Source: Cydia pomonella (lineage: Eukaryota > Arthropoda > Insecta > Lepidoptera > Tortricidae). From it: DNA of 64,000 nt. How positions within the stretch are numbered: the stretch's first letter is position 1; each line of letters opens with the position of its first letter. This document shows, in pieces, positions 1-10,792 of the stretch. Position numbers and translations under genes: made by a program. The notes beneath the pieces are model-generated. The model saw only the letters and a list, made by a program, of their open reading frames with translations. It was not told where the DNA came from and searched no databases. The stretch covers positions 8,233,349 through 8,297,348 of the forward strand of contig NC_084715.1 in assembly GCF_033807575.1 (NCBI RefSeq), given 5' to 3'.

Positions 1-54
1 TGACGAATCTATAAGGGTTCCGTTTTTTGCCATTTGGCTACGGAACCCTAAAAA
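1..54 (+). repeat. Terminal fragment of a ~480-bp dispersed repeat
   Basis: The first ~54 bases match the end of a repeat seen complete at 55898-56376 (+) and 27411-27919 (-). It carries the short palindrome around GGGTTCCGTTTTTTGCC and GGCTACGGAACCC. The rest of the copy lies before the window. It is non-coding. Confidence 0.8.
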
Positions 55-726
55 GCGACCATGAGACCACCTAAAATTAAATAAAAACTTATACAAATTT
101 ACTTGAGCAGAATGATGTGAACTTTGGTTTCAAAAGTTATAAACAAGCACCCGCCCGAGTGACCCCTACCTTAAGTGAATTTTATGTCTAAAAAAGTTGA
201 CTTAATAAGTTGCTTAAGTTTTTTCCTCCATTTTGCCATAATTTTCCCAACTTACCTACATATATTCCTAGAAAACTGTAATAGAATATGAATTGGATTG
301 GCAACGAAGCTTTTCCTTTTAAGAGGGAAGAATAGCATAGCGAAATAACGGTATTTGTTATATGAAATTCCATTTCGGGAGAAAATGGTTTCCACTAACT
401 AAATCTTAACAAAACACTTTGATTTTGATGTCGTTCGCTTCAGCATAATACATTCTAAGTTTATAGGTTTCGCTTTTAAAAATAAAATTGTTTTGCAAAT
501 TTTGAAAGAAAGGAAAACCTATAAACCTAATTTTTTGTGTCAATAACATACTAACAAATCATGGAGAATGGAAAATATTTAGAAGTGGAAAAACGTTTTT
601 CCTTTTTGTATGGACGATCACGTCGTATACTTCCCTCTTAAGAAACCAGTACATCAAGTTTCTTATAAACTACTTACATATATTTCTGCTAAGTACTACT
701 CGCAAAAATAGTGAACTAATAGGATT
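55..726. other. No gene or recognisable repeat
   Basis: AT-rich sequence. No ORF with codon structure, no splice-bounded exon and no clear inverted or tandem repeat were seen. A 61-codon frame on the - strand at 188-373 has no recognisable motif and is treated as chance. Confidence 0.5.
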
Positions 727-787
727 CAGTACCCCTAGTGTAACTGTATTCGACAGCGAAACGTGACGTACGCGTTTGCGTTAAGTG
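727..787 (+). repeat. Single arm of a hairpin MITE
   Basis: The stretch starting CAGTACCCCTAGTGTAA and running through CGAAACGTGACGTACGCG matches one arm of the near-perfect hairpin at 43050-43180. The second arm is absent, so this is half an element or one arm left after deletion. Confidence 0.75.
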
Positions 788-800
788 CCATTTATGGCAC

Positions 801-1883
801 CAAGGTCATCGCCAACAGAACACTTTGATTCAGCAGCAAACATTTTGGTCATTACATGGCTTTGAAAATTCGAAGTGAGTACTGTGCCTGCGGGACAAAA
901 GGCATACATGTATTTAGCTAGCTAGCTAGACTGAGCGTTGTAATCGTTATGAACTACGTAGTTATTGCTTAGAAAATAATGCAGTAGCTAAAAATATACA
1001 CTAGGGATTGATCAAATAGGACAGTTTTGTGGTTAATATGATGGCAAAAATTCTATTCATATTCGATTTTATCGTTAATAGATGCTGCTAGAGGATCGGT
1101 ATAGACCAGCGCCATCTCGTGATTTAATTTATTACTGGCTCTGCAGCCCCCTCCCTTGTGATCGCTCACCTCTGGCCTCCTAATGAGTTTCTTGAAAAAT
1201 CGAATTACTTTCTAGTTAATGAGGTGTTGTGTTTACGTTTTCTTTTCTGAGGGCGAGAATGTTTCAGAAACGGTACTTCATCATAATTTACCTTGAAGTA
1301 AGTAACCGTCTTAGACGTTATTACCTCTTAACATTAACTTTAGGTACTATATCTTAGTTATAGCCCTTAGGGTGACGAAACTTATCCCTGTTTTGGAAGT
1401 TCTGTTCTTAAGACTCCTATAGAGTTTTTGAGGTTTTTTGTAGAAATCTAAATCTATTGTATGTACGAGTATATAACATGTTGCATGTTGTATGTATTGT
1501 TGTAGTGAAGGGTCGTCATACATAAAAATGCAAAAAACAAGAACCTTGAGCATTCTGAATGGATTTTCGTGAAATCTTTTGCATTGTATTAAAAAACTTA
1601 CGGCACTTCACTAAAAGACAGTGTAATGAAATTCCGGGATGATGAAAAAATGTGACGTTCCTAGGGAAAGGTACATTATGGCGGTCGGCGCTTACGGTGT
1701 TATTATTATTAATAACGCTACAATATTAATTCAGTACTACGCGACGTAAGATGGTTCGTCACTAATAAATAAATAAAAGACGCATAGGTAGTGTGTAATA
1801 TAGAAAGTGATAGCCAGCGAGGTAATTTATATATTATTATTATAGTTATTAAAACCGTTCGTGGCACTATTTATAAGAAAATG
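801..1883. other. Intergenic; one MITE arm, no gene
   Basis: No coding signal. At about 1648-1727 there is a TGTGACGTTCCTAGGG arm followed by a GGTCGGCGCTTACGGTG stretch, which is one side of the hairpin MITE family complete at 41932-42051. The remainder is unremarkable AT-rich sequence. Confidence 0.5.
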
Positions 1884-2018
1884 TGACCGCGGCCGGCAAA
1901 ACGTCCCACTTTGTCGCTTGCCATAAGGACGCATTGACAGGTTATTCGTATACAGATACAAGCAAATCTTGTCCTAATGGCAAGCGACAAAGTGGGACGT
2001 TTTGCCGGCCGCGGTGAT
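1884..2018. repeat. GC-rich long-arm hairpin MITE
   Basis: Two ~45-base arms (1886-1930 and 1971-2016) are near-perfect reverse complements, reading CCGCGGCCGGCAAAACGTCC inward, around a 40-base AT-rich loop. The arms are far GC-richer than the surroundings. A degraded single arm (GGAACGTTTTGCCGGCC) is at about 40315-40335. Non-coding fold-back element. Confidence 0.85.
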
Positions 2019-2050
2019 AAATATTTTCTATTTTATATTTCTGTTACGTA

Positions 2051-2170
2051 CAGTCAGCGTCAAATACTTCGTAGCAGTCAAAGTGGCCTAATAGTTCGGT
2101 ACACCAACTAAATATATGGTGTACCGAACTGTTTGGCTACTTTGGTTGCTACAAAGTATTTGACGCTGAC
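2051..2170. mobile_element. Mariner-type MITE, TIR CAGTCAGCGTCAAATAC, copy 1
   Basis: An almost fully palindromic 120-bp element. It starts CAGTCAGCGTCAAATAC, ends in the reverse complement, and is flanked by TA on both sides (2049-2050, 2171-2172), as expected for Tc1/mariner target sites. Related copies are at 23365-23487 and 34423-34545. It abuts the MULE element at 2175. Confidence 0.85.
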
Positions 2171-2401
2171 TAATTCACGTCTGAAAATATCGATACGAAA
2201 AATGTTCCAAAAATATGTCATATGTATACACTACCTTAATATATGGGCAATAAAGTCGTGTATACATATTTTGGCGCAATTTTCCCCTATTCCACCTATC
2301 CCTACTGCGATATCCCCACCAGTGTGGACATATGGAATATTTTTCCATTTAGTTCTACTGGTAGGGATATTATTCCATTTATCCCTACTGAAATCCACTG
2401 C

Positions 2402-2835
2402 GGTAGGGACTCACGGAATTATTTCCAACTATCTATACTGGCTTCCCCCCTGGTGGGGACTCGCGGAATTATTTCCAACCATCTATACTGGCTTCCCCCC
2501 TGGTGGGGACTCGCGGAATTATTTCCAACCATCTATACTGACTGCCTACCTGGTGGGGACTCGCGGAATTATTTCCAACCATCTATACTGGCTTCCCCCC
2601 TGGTGGGGACTCGCGGAATTATTTCCAACAATCTATACTGACTGCCCACCTGGTGGGGACTCGCGGAATTATTTCCAACCATCTATACTGACTGCCTACC
2701 TGGTGGGGACTCGCGGAATTATTTCCAACAATCTATACTGACTGCCCACCTGGTGGGGACTCGCGGAATTATTTCCAACAATCTATACTGACTGCCTACC
2801 TGGCGGGGACTCGCGGAATTATTTCCAACTATATT
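2402..2835 (+). repeat. 50-bp tandem array in the left subterminal region of the MULE
   Basis: The phrase TCGCGGAATTATTTCCAAC recurs at 2461, 2511, 2561, 2611, 2661, 2711, 2761 and 2811 (with a TCACGG variant at 2411). That is an exact 50-bp period and about 8.7 copies. Units alternate between GGCTTCCCCCC and ACTGCCTACC or ACTGCCCACC variants. Two long open frames on the + strand here come from the repetition, not a gene. Subterminal tandem repeats are a known feature of some MULEs. Confidence 0.95.
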
Positions 2836-2922
2836 AACAGGCATTTATATACATATAACGAAATAATAGAAACAAAACCAAAAGAATAGTTTTATTTATA
2901 CACAGTTAACATGTTACCTCAG

Positions 2923-4398
2923 TTACCTTAACATATCTAAGAAATGGCCCACTGTTATATTTCCTGCCACTAATTGGTTTTGAGCATTCTCAATGAACTG
3001 ATCTCGAAGTATGTATTTCATTCCTCTCTTTTTAGGTGCCTTTTTTTGTACGGTAATTGCCAAATAGGTGTTTCTATTAACAACAGAATTTTTGTACAGT
3101 TTTTTTAAAAGGGCATACAAACTAATTTTTCTGTTATTTTTATCGTTTATTTTAAAATGCCACGCTTCTGCGTAGTTATTGGTTCTGTGTCTATATCTGA
3201 ATACACACCACTGTGCGATGAAGTTATCATTTTTGAGCCAAAATGTTTTAAAATAATGTTGGAAATCTTCCATTTTCAGTTCTCTTCTCATTTGCGATTC
3301 AATATAAGACCACCCTCCCTTGATTTTGTGAAAGGGCAGCAATGGCAACGCAGCTGATAGTGATATTATACGTCTCATTTCTTTATTTTTAGTTAATTTT
3401 AGCTCCTTGCCCATTTTCCATATAGCTTTTGTAAAATGATAATAACATCCGTCCTTTTTAATGCCTGGTAATACGTCCTCCATGGCCTTGGTAATAGCTG
3501 GTTCAAAATCTGCCATTATTTGCGCAGGATTCCAAGCTGGGATTGCAGATTTAAGAAGTTTAAACATGATTTTATATGTTTCTGTTTTCTTGTCTGGTAA
3601 TAATGCATATATCGTCGGAATTATTAATGTTGACTCCATTGAACTTCCAAGATCGCAATGCATTGTTACCAGTTGGGTAAACGGTTTAGGGCAGATTTTG
3701 AATGTTCCGTCTAGAAAAAAAACTTTACGCTCCGTCAACAAATCTTTTGCCCACTCACCCCCAAATATAATTATTCGTACGCCATTGTGATGATAATCAG
3801 CAATGAGGAATTTGTGATATGCAGGAGGTACTTCTAATTCTTGCAAGTTGTTGAAAAACATTTTCCTTGTTCCTGCAACTTTGTTTCTGTGGTTGTACAT
3901 TGCTGATTTAATATTTTGGAATTGCGGAATATTTCCTACCAAGTCTAACCCGTCGTCTTCAATCCCGGCGACGATGTTTTCAAATATTGTCGGAACCGGA
4001 ATCTCAGGGCTTGCAGCAATTTCTTTTTTACAATTACTTAGGCGTATGTCAATTTCATTTTTCGCTACGTCTTTCAAACACCATGACGAATGAGCCACTT
4101 CTTTTAAAATAGTCCGCTCCTAGAATAAAAAGGTTTACATTACTTTACTTATAGGAAGCGTACAAGTAACTTATTGAGTCAAGCAAACAAACAATTAAAA
4201 ACCATAACGAAATAAGATGAAACGGAGTTCATAAAAACTTACTTTAATTGTTACCGATCCGACACATTTTGTACTTTTAGTCTTTACACACTTCCAGTAT
4301 TCGGCATTTTTGTAGATTTTTTTACGGTGATATTGATAACCATCGCTAAGTAATACTTCGCCCCGACCCCTTTGTAATATTATTATTTCCCTAGGCAT
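2923..4398 (-). CDS. MULE transposase with N-terminal FLYWCH zinc finger (two exons)
   Basis: This is the transposase of the surrounding Mutator-like element. It would bind the element ends and catalyse cut-and-paste transposition in the nucleus. Exon 1 is 4398-4243 (ATG at 4398) and exon 2 is 4119-2923, split by a ~123-base intron with GTAAGT donor and TTCTAG acceptor, both phase 0. Exon 1 holds a FLYWCH-type pattern (YQYHRKKIY, then EYWKC and KC) whose last His would come from exon 2 (EVAHSSW). In the long exon, counting from the GTG at 4098, the MULE core shows FLDGTF (Asp ~130), MADFEPA (Asp ~197), a CYYH pair (~218-221) and NNYAEAWH (Glu ~311). No stop or frameshift is visible. A - strand AATAAA lies near 2891-2896, just after the stop. 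The element could still be active, but that is inference. Confidence 0.85.
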
Positions 4399-4689
4399 TG
4401 TACATAAAATGCGTGTTTCTATAAATACAAATTTCCATTAAACGATATGACATCTGTCAGTATGTGAATTATATTATTGTTTATCTACTTTTAAATGACG
4501 TACTTGTATTACTGGCCATATTTCTTTATCAGCACTTACTTGAAACCTTTTTATTACCTACTTATATAAATTAGAGTGTTTATTTCGCGTCATCGTCAGT
4601 TAAGTCTAATATGTAGAGTAAAACTGATATCTGAAATATCTAAACATACATATATTAACTCTTTTGGCCCTTACTTATTTGCACTAATC

Positions 4690-4825
4690 ATGAAAAACCT
4701 GTTGAGATGGGTTGGGAATCTAAATTTCAACTTTCTAGCTATCACGGTTCTTGAGATACAGTCACATGTCAGACGGACGGACAGACGGACAGCGAAGTCT
4801 TAGTAACAGGGTGCCGTTTTTTTTG
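4690..4825 (+). repeat. Lepidoptera-type repeat fragment inside the MULE
   Basis: The segment around GGTTCTTGAGATACAGTC and the GACGGACGGACAGACGGAC run resembles the end of a dispersed repeat common in moth genomes (from memory of such repeats, not checked). It lies between the transposase and the right tandem array. Confidence 0.45.
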
Positions 4826-4856
4826 TATCCCTGCCAAACAGCAAGTAAAGTCGGGC

Positions 4857-5010
4857 TGAGTGGAGAAAATTCCATATTGCCCTACCAAACAGCAATTAGG
4901 TAGGGCTAAGTGGAAGAAATTCCATGTATCCCTACTAGGGGGAAAGTGATTGGGCTAAGTGGAAGAAATTCCATGTATCCCTACTAGGGGGAAAGTGATT
5001 GGGATAAATG
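4857..5010 (+). repeat. 49-bp tandem array in the right subterminal region of the MULE
   Basis: AAGTGGAAGAAATTCCATG recurs with a 49-bp step (4909 and 4958), flanked by degenerate units containing CCCTACCA or CCCTACTA. About three units. The unit differs from the 50-bp unit at the left end, so the two arrays probably grew independently. Confidence 0.8.
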
Positions 5011-5192
5011 GAATAAATTCCATCTTGCTCTACCATTAAAAACTGGGAGGGACAGATGGACAACTCGATTCCATGTATCCCTACCAGTAGAACTAAATGG
5101 AAAAAATATTCCATATGTCCACACTGGTGGGGATATCGCAGTAGGGATAGGTGGAATAGGCGCTTTTTTCGTATCAATATTTTCAGACGTGA

Positions 5193-6265
5193 CCGTACGT
5201 AAGACCTTTCTAGGAACTGTTGCGTGCAGTACTGAAGCTTACTGCATTTACTAATTACACAATTCTAGTTTCCACCTAAAGTCAGCTTGCTAGTTTTACT
5301 GCTTGCCTAAACCTCGCTTGATAGTCCCGACAGCCAAGTCTGGCTGAGTGCGGTGTCAGATTACTTGGCAAATAGTCTTTGCTAAGTTAACTTATAATTG
5401 TTTATGTTGAACTAATGTTAATATTTTGTAATTCTACACTAAACATAACCAATATTAGATTCACGACGTTTTGAATTTATTGAAGAAAATTAATTTTCCT
5501 TTGCACTTAAAACGCTTTGGTTTATAACTACGAGTAGGTACATATATTTCTTGATCTGATTTTACTTAGTTTTTTATTATAAATAAAAATTAAATATCAT
5601 TTATTTTCAAGCAACAAAGGCCCTTATATACCTTACAAACTAACATACATATAATAATAAAAATCTTAAAATATAAAATCATTTTGACGACGCAGTTGTT
5701 GGTTTTATGTGGAGCGAGATTTCTGCCTGTCATTGTCATCCGGCAGACAGCGAAGTAAAGTATAATATTATATTTGTGCGGCTTCGTTATGTGAAATACT
5801 GTTGCAGGTCTATTAACTTCTTATCGACAATAATACACACATCTATATAGTATGTATATGTTTGTCCCATGCGACATTTATTTAGAAGCTTCTATCTTTA
5901 TGACGTTGTCACAAAAACACTTCACATGTTTCCGTTGAACCCGTGTATAAGTAGAATAGACTTTATCCTCAAAGCCATTGTTTTCAAATGACGCACAATA
6001 TGATATTGAAAAACTTATTGACTGCGTGCGCTCTCTCGCTCTGGAGTGCGGGCTCAATTATTCGAGTGTGACCCATTGATGTCCGATAATGAATTGGTGT
6101 GTTTTTTTGTTTTTTGTTGAATTTTAGGTCCTGAATATGGGCTTTGTATGGAGTTGAATAATACAGTTGTGCTCAAGGCGCCTCTAAGGCCATAAAACTG
6201 GCGGATTGAAATCGCTCTAACGTTATTGCAAACGAGGGAGATACAGCCAGAAGGTTAAGAGTTAC
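5193..6265. other. No gene seen
   Basis: AT-rich, with scattered stops in all frames. No exon with matching splice sites, no SINE promoter boxes and no clear fold-back were found. Confidence 0.5.
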
Positions 6266-6440
6266 CTCGTACAAAATAGTACATTACGATACAAGTGCGA
6301 AAAATTACCTATTCGCACATGTATCGTACAACGTTTTACAGTACATATGGCCCTTTAAATGTTCGACACAGTAACGTAATATGCTAATATTCGCACTAGT
6401 GCGGTAAAGTAGCACCATATAAGTACTGTAAATATTATTA
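6266..6440. repeat. Fold-back MITE with ACGATACAAGTGCG arm
   Basis: An arm ATTACGATACAAGTGCGAAAA is followed by CGCACATGTATCGTACAA, and a second pair is built on ACAGTACATATGG against CACCATATAAGTACTGT. Related sequence is at about 28600-28820. Boundaries are approximate. Confidence 0.55.
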
Positions 6441-6789
6441 TTATTAAAAATATATTTATATATAATTATTAAATATTGGCTTACTATTTACCCTTTTTAA
6501 GACATAATGGTGTCAGGACTCATGCAAAATTGAACCCTATCACTTTAAAATAAAGTTTAAAATCATATTCCCTCTGCTTTATAAAGGCTCTGTCATTTTG
6601 ACTTAGGTACCTATTTGTAAGAAAGGCTTGTAAATTATACCACGTCTAACTTTTATTAAAATCGAATAATATTAACAAAAGTGTTGTGTTCTATATCAGT
6701 AAAAGTAAGGAATGAATAAAAAACCTAGTATATATTAGTGTAATATAAACATTAAACATTGAAATTAGAATATGTCTAACTTGATTCTT

Positions 6790-6980
6790 TTTAACAAGCA
6801 GAAACGTCCGCGAGTTGCTCGAAGCTTAGCTTTAATTCCCCTAGATCCTGAGGGTGGAAAGATTCACCGGCTATGGATGAGGTCTTGGTTGCTCAGTTGG
6901 CAGAGCGCTAGAGTATCGATTCAGAGGCCGTGAGTTCAAAACTCATCTAAGGCGATAATTTTTCCACTTTTAAATTTATC
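6790..6980 (+). repeat. tRNA-derived SINE (TGGTTGCTCAGTTGGCAGAGC head)
   Basis: A tRNA-like head has A-box-like GGTTGCTCAGTTGGCAGAG (~6888) and B-box-like GAGTTCAAAACTC (~6931), followed by a TTTTTCCACTTTTAAATTTAT tail that recurs at 38910-38935. The head is too imperfect for a functional tRNA (no acceptor pairing found). A rearranged relative is at 38790-38935. Confidence 0.7.
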
Positions 6981-7366
6981 GAACTAGTGAAAGTACAAAC
7001 AGAAGTGAATATCGATTTAAACATAGAGGAGGAGTACCTTCTGTGTTTGTCATAATATTCTGATTAGGTACGTATACCATCAGATAAAGTAATGGGTTAT
7101 CTATAATGACAAAAGGTTATCGTAGTGGATATCAAGGTTAAATATTTAATCTTCTGTGTGTCACAACTAACATAAATTTCGTGTATACCTTCTGAATTCG
7201 GGTGTGGTACATTACTGCGGTCTGGTGACTTAGGTAATGTTTATTTTGTACTGCGCAGCGTCAGATTGCATTTCTGCAAATAACATCTTGCGGTATTTGT
7301 ACAAGCGGATTATAAATATGAGTTCTAGAGACTTGATGCTACAGACAGTTACGAAGTGTTTGTTAG

Positions 7367-7732
7367 ATGTGGACCCGGGTACGTCCTTAAACTACGTCCA
7401 AAAGAGAGGTATGGGCATTGCGAATGTCATCTCGCTTTGTGTGGTAGGGCACAGCACAGCGGATGTCATTCCAGATCTAGAGCAGAGCCCAACTGGGGAA
7501 GTACCTCTACCTTACAGAACAGCAGCCAAATAACACTAGACCCTACTCATAGTGTTGTGTTCCTGCCGGTGAATAAGGTTGCCAGAGCTCAACGAGGGGG
7601 GGCGGGTTTAGGGTCGGCAACGCACATGTAACTTCTCTGGAGTTGCAGGCGTACATAGGCTACGGACACTGCTTACCATCAGGCGGGCCGTATGCTTGAT
7701 TGCCACCGACGTAGTATAAAAAAAAATGTATG
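7367..7732 (+). repeat. LINE 3' tail family, copy 1 (+), poly-A at the end
   Basis: This stretch is repeated almost in full at 57405-57772 and in reverse at 31130-31480 and 55546-55742. Landmarks are GGACCCGGGTACGTCC, AAAGAGAGGTATGGGCA, ATCAGGCGGGCCGTATGC, then GTAGTATAAAAAAAA. The poly-A end and 5' truncation of other copies fit the 3' end of a non-LTR retrotransposon. The family name cannot be given from sequence alone. Short open frames here are not genes. Confidence 0.75.
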
Positions 7733-8261
7733 TTTTCATATTAGGTTTTAGGTGCGCTGCGTTTCTAGCCTCGTAAAGCCCCATATAGGACTTATTCAGT
7801 TCGATAAAATTTAAATCAGATTCAATTGGAACAGAGTTGTTTTGTATCGTTCCATTTGCAAATGAAATAAAATCAACTATAGGTTCAAAATTCACTGGCA
7901 AATTTTGGATTTTTGATTTGTATGTGTGGGCCTTAGGATGCTAGAGGCGGATTCTAAGGTTATATTGGTAACTTGTTTTGTTATTGTTATGACACGTGCG
8001 ACTTTGACACCACTCGTAGGTTTGAGCGCAACAATATTCACGAGCGAACGTAACATCAGAATCATAAATTTATAACCACAATATGATTAAGAAGGTTAGC
8101 TGGAACAGATCCATTTTAGGGATAAGTTCGCTTTTGTACATAACATTTATTTTTTGTTTACTTTTGTATGTTAACCTGTATGTGCAATAAAGTAACATAC
8201 ATACATATACACACATGATTTAAAGTATTAATGCTACCCTAGTGTTGCTGGCGTAGCATAT
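7733..8261. other. No gene seen
   Basis: Sequence after the LINE tail with no recognisable coding or repeat structure. Confidence 0.45.
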
Positions 8262-8982
8262 ACCGGGTGTCCGGTAATTACTGGATAACCTTCTAACCAC
8301 CGCACCGAAGTATGAATAAAAATCCGAGGTGACAACAAAAAAACTTAAAAAAAATGTTTTCACCACACCAACTGGTACTTAAAGGCCCTCTTGATTGTGA
8401 ATGAGAAATTTTCATTTTATCCACATGTGGGGCAAAGTAAACAGATGCAAATTTTGAGTTGTTTTCTTATGTTAGCTTGTAGAATTGACTTTTAAATGAT
8501 ACATTTTTTTGATTTGATTTGGTTTTTTTGGTATTTCATAGTTGTTGTGGTGAAAAATTTTGTTTCACTCGGAGACAAAGTTTGTTTAACCCTCGTGCCT
8601 TGTAACACTCGCAACGCTCATGATTCTACTTCACGAAACACGCGCTACGCTTGGAATCTTTCGGGTATCTAGAAGCACGGCCGTGCCCCCGCCAAGACGA
8701 GACAAAGGGCAAAAGGCAGTGCCTATCGTTTTTAATTTTCATTTTCATTTCATTTTATATTTACATCTTTACAAATAAAATTGCCATTTGGCCACGGAAC
8801 CCTAAAATGGCCTAGATGGTCATTAAAGTGAAGTAGAGTGCTGGCTATTGAAAATACAGAAAATAGATTATCTCGAAAACCACAAAACTTTTCCTAGGCC
8901 TAAAAGTCCATTTTCTGGGCTCCCTAAGGCGCCCTGTCAGTGGTAAGAAGATTGTCCATAATTACCGGACAGCCTGTATAAC
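8262..8982. mobile_element. ~720-bp TIR element (GTCCGGTAATTA ends)
   Basis: The left end reads ACCGGGTGTCCGGTAATTA. The right end is its imperfect reverse complement (TAATTACCGGACAGCCTGT), and similarity continues about 35 bases inward. TA flanks both sides. The interior has no transposase frame and contains other repeat pieces, including CCATTTGGCCACGGAACCC. Probably a non-autonomous DNA element. Confidence 0.65.
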
Positions 8983-9279
8983 AAGAAAAGAAAGAAGTTC
9001 TATTCAGTTCTTTAAAAAAGAAAACGTTAAATTTTTTAATGAATTATTTGTTAGTATTTACTTTCCCGTAATTTAAACAGTAGACCTATTGTCCTTGTAA
9101 GCAAGTCTTTAAAATCTATTTGTTAAACAGATTACCTTCGGTGACAAACTTTATTCAATTAAAAGTTTATCGAGCCTCAACCCTGAACACAGGCGAAGGA
9201 ATAATTTAATACTACAAAGAACGACTAAAAAAGAGGGCTATAATAAATTAGTACAGCTAATCTTAATATTCGCTACATA

Positions 9280-9424
9280 CAGTCAACCAATTTGATTCCT
9301 AGGCCACTATAGAACCATGCCATAATGACTTCTACGACAGTGCTTATTGAGTGATGCGTGTCAAGTATCTAGTAGTTAAAGCGACAAGGTTCTATAGTGG
9401 CCTAGGATTCAAAGTGGTTGACTG
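9280..9424. mobile_element. Mariner-type MITE, TIR CAGTCAACCA, copy 1
   Basis: Ends CAGTCAACCAATTTGATTCC and the complement GGTTGACTG, each next to TA. The inner arm pairs CCTAGGCCACTATAGAACC with GGTTCTATAGTGGCCTAGG. The same element in opposite orientation is at 14703-14847. Confidence 0.85.
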
Positions 9425-10054
9425 TACATAATGAGTATAATGAATTTATGACAATACTGTGACATAATAATATAGCCAGACAAATATACCTAAATTGCCC
9501 GTAGAATATCTACTTAGTTATTATACAGTTTAGCACAGTGTTTTCGAATCTCTCAGTAAATCAAACTATATATTGCTACTAGGTACTAAAACCAAAGTTG
9601 AAGCTAGTTCTATCCTGAACTCAAACGTGCTTTATTTACAATGAACTCTTGTTAGCTGGCTGTTGAAATAGCTCAAATAGTTCTTGTTCTCTATTAAAAT
9701 TTCAATCATGCTTTAAGACGAATAGCGCAAAGTTTCTAAATTATTGGCTGCCGTAACCGCAGCTCTGAGGCTGGATAGTTTCTAATAAATAATTAGTGGC
9801 AAGTTTTATGATCTGGTCCTTTCTATCCTTTTCGTGGTATGCCACGACGCTAGGCTCGATTTTGTGGGATCCATGAGGTTGCTGTTATAGCCTATAAGAC
9901 TTACCTTTTTACGGTAGACGCGTTTACTGTCCAGCGCTCTTCCATTTTTAAGTTGTCCGCTGTGTGGGATACGTCAGCTATAGCTGATATAGCCATAGGC
10001 TATTGACTAACTCGCTCGAAATACTACAAACATTGTTGGTCAGTATTTGACGAT

Positions 10055-10310
10055 CTGTCTGGCTTAGTGGATAGTGATCCTGCCTATGAAACCGATGGTC
10101 CCGGGTTCAAACGCCGGTAAGGGAATTTATTTGTGAGATGAATAGTTGAGCACGGATATTTGTTCCTGAGTCATGGATGTTTTCTATATGTTACACATAT
10201 TATATATATCGTTGTCCTCATAACACAAGCTTTATTGAGCTTATTGTAGGACTTAGTCAATTTGTGTTATAATGGCCTATGATAATTATTTATTTATTAT
10301 TTTATTTCAA
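10055..10310 (+). repeat. tRNA-derived SINE, GGTAAGGGNATTTATTTGTG family, copy 1
   Basis: A Pol III-type head (TGGCTTAGTGGATAGTGATC as A box region, GGTTCAAACGCC as B box) is followed by the fixed body GTAAGGGAATTTATTTGTG, TTGTTCCTGAGTCATGG and a TTTATTTATT-rich end. Relatives are at 35885-36115, 48560-48805 and, reversed, 41213-41356 and 42338-42602. Confidence 0.85.
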
Positions 10311-10464
10311 CGCTACTTTGTTTATAAATGTAATACGTTTTCTGACAAAAATTACATTTTTGATACAAGATCTTATCGCCGAATGTACTTTTTTTCAACA
10401 GTCAGCATTTACTCATCGATACAATTCTAACAAACCCATACACAAACAGCTTGCGTTATTTTAT

Positions 10465-10575
10465 CATAGAGATCCTATGACCACCTTCGATGTCCATCAT
10501 GCGATCAGCTCCTGGTCCCGTAATATTGCATTGTCACCCAACTTACATATATATATATATATATATATATTTATA
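10465..10575. repeat. Dispersed repeat piece ending in an (AT)n run
   Basis: ATCCTATGACCACCTTCGATG to TTGCATTGTCACCCAACTT is a reverse-oriented piece of the family also at 17000-17335 and 52905-53155, and same-oriented at 42085-42330. It is followed by about 13 AT units. Confidence 0.65.
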
Positions 10576-10723
10576 TCACAATAAATCACACAAAGAACTT
10601 AAAACTAAGATACACCACTGAAACATGTTGGAAGAAGTTTATGCGTGGTGCAAATGGTAGGATATATTATGGTAGGAATGTGAAGTTTTAGATCAAACGA
10701 ATAATGGGAATTGGATCTAATTT

Positions 10724-10792
10724 ATCGGTGACTGCTTACTATCAGGCGGGCCGTATGCTTTTTTGCCACCGTGGTGACATAAAAAAAAATAG
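10724..10792 (+). repeat. LINE 3' tail family, copy 2 (+), short
   Basis: Only the last ~65 bases are present: ATCAGGCGGGCCGTATGC, then GCCACC and a poly-A run. Strong 5' truncation is typical of target-primed insertion. Confidence 0.75.

Larger units (their letters stand above)
2175..5192 (-). mobile_element. MULE (Mutator-like) DNA transposon, ~3.0 kb
   Basis: The ends are inverted repeats: TCACGTCTGAAAATAT at 2175 and its complement ending at 5192. The inverted similarity resumes inside (about 2283-2372 against 5072-5158). The interior carries a two-exon FLYWCH/MULE transposase on the - strand and tandem arrays near both ends. The left terminal repeat is interrupted by ~75 bases (about 2203-2280) absent on the right. 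I saw no matching 8-10-bp target duplication, so the exact ends may be off by a few bases, or the insertion is old or rearranged. Confidence 0.8.

Noticed and set aside
2133..2741. Two long + strand open frames (202 and 132 codons) over the 50-bp repeats
   Set aside because: They arise because the 50-bp repeat happens to be open in three frames (150 bases = 50 codons). The translation is repetitive, and the real coding strand of the MULE is the opposite one.
3157..4093. + strand frames opposite the MULE transposase
   Set aside because: Shadows of the - strand transposase exon, with no motif of their own.
6888..6955. Possible tRNA gene
   Set aside because: A and B boxes are present but there is no acceptor stem or proper anticodon arm, and a SINE tail follows.
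7237..7631. Overlapping 98- and 91-codon frames
   Set aside because: They lie in a LINE 3' tail present several times in the window, with indels that break any shared frame.
10540..10575. Tandem AT run as an origin or regulatory site
   Set aside because: A simple microsatellite at the end of a dispersed repeat.
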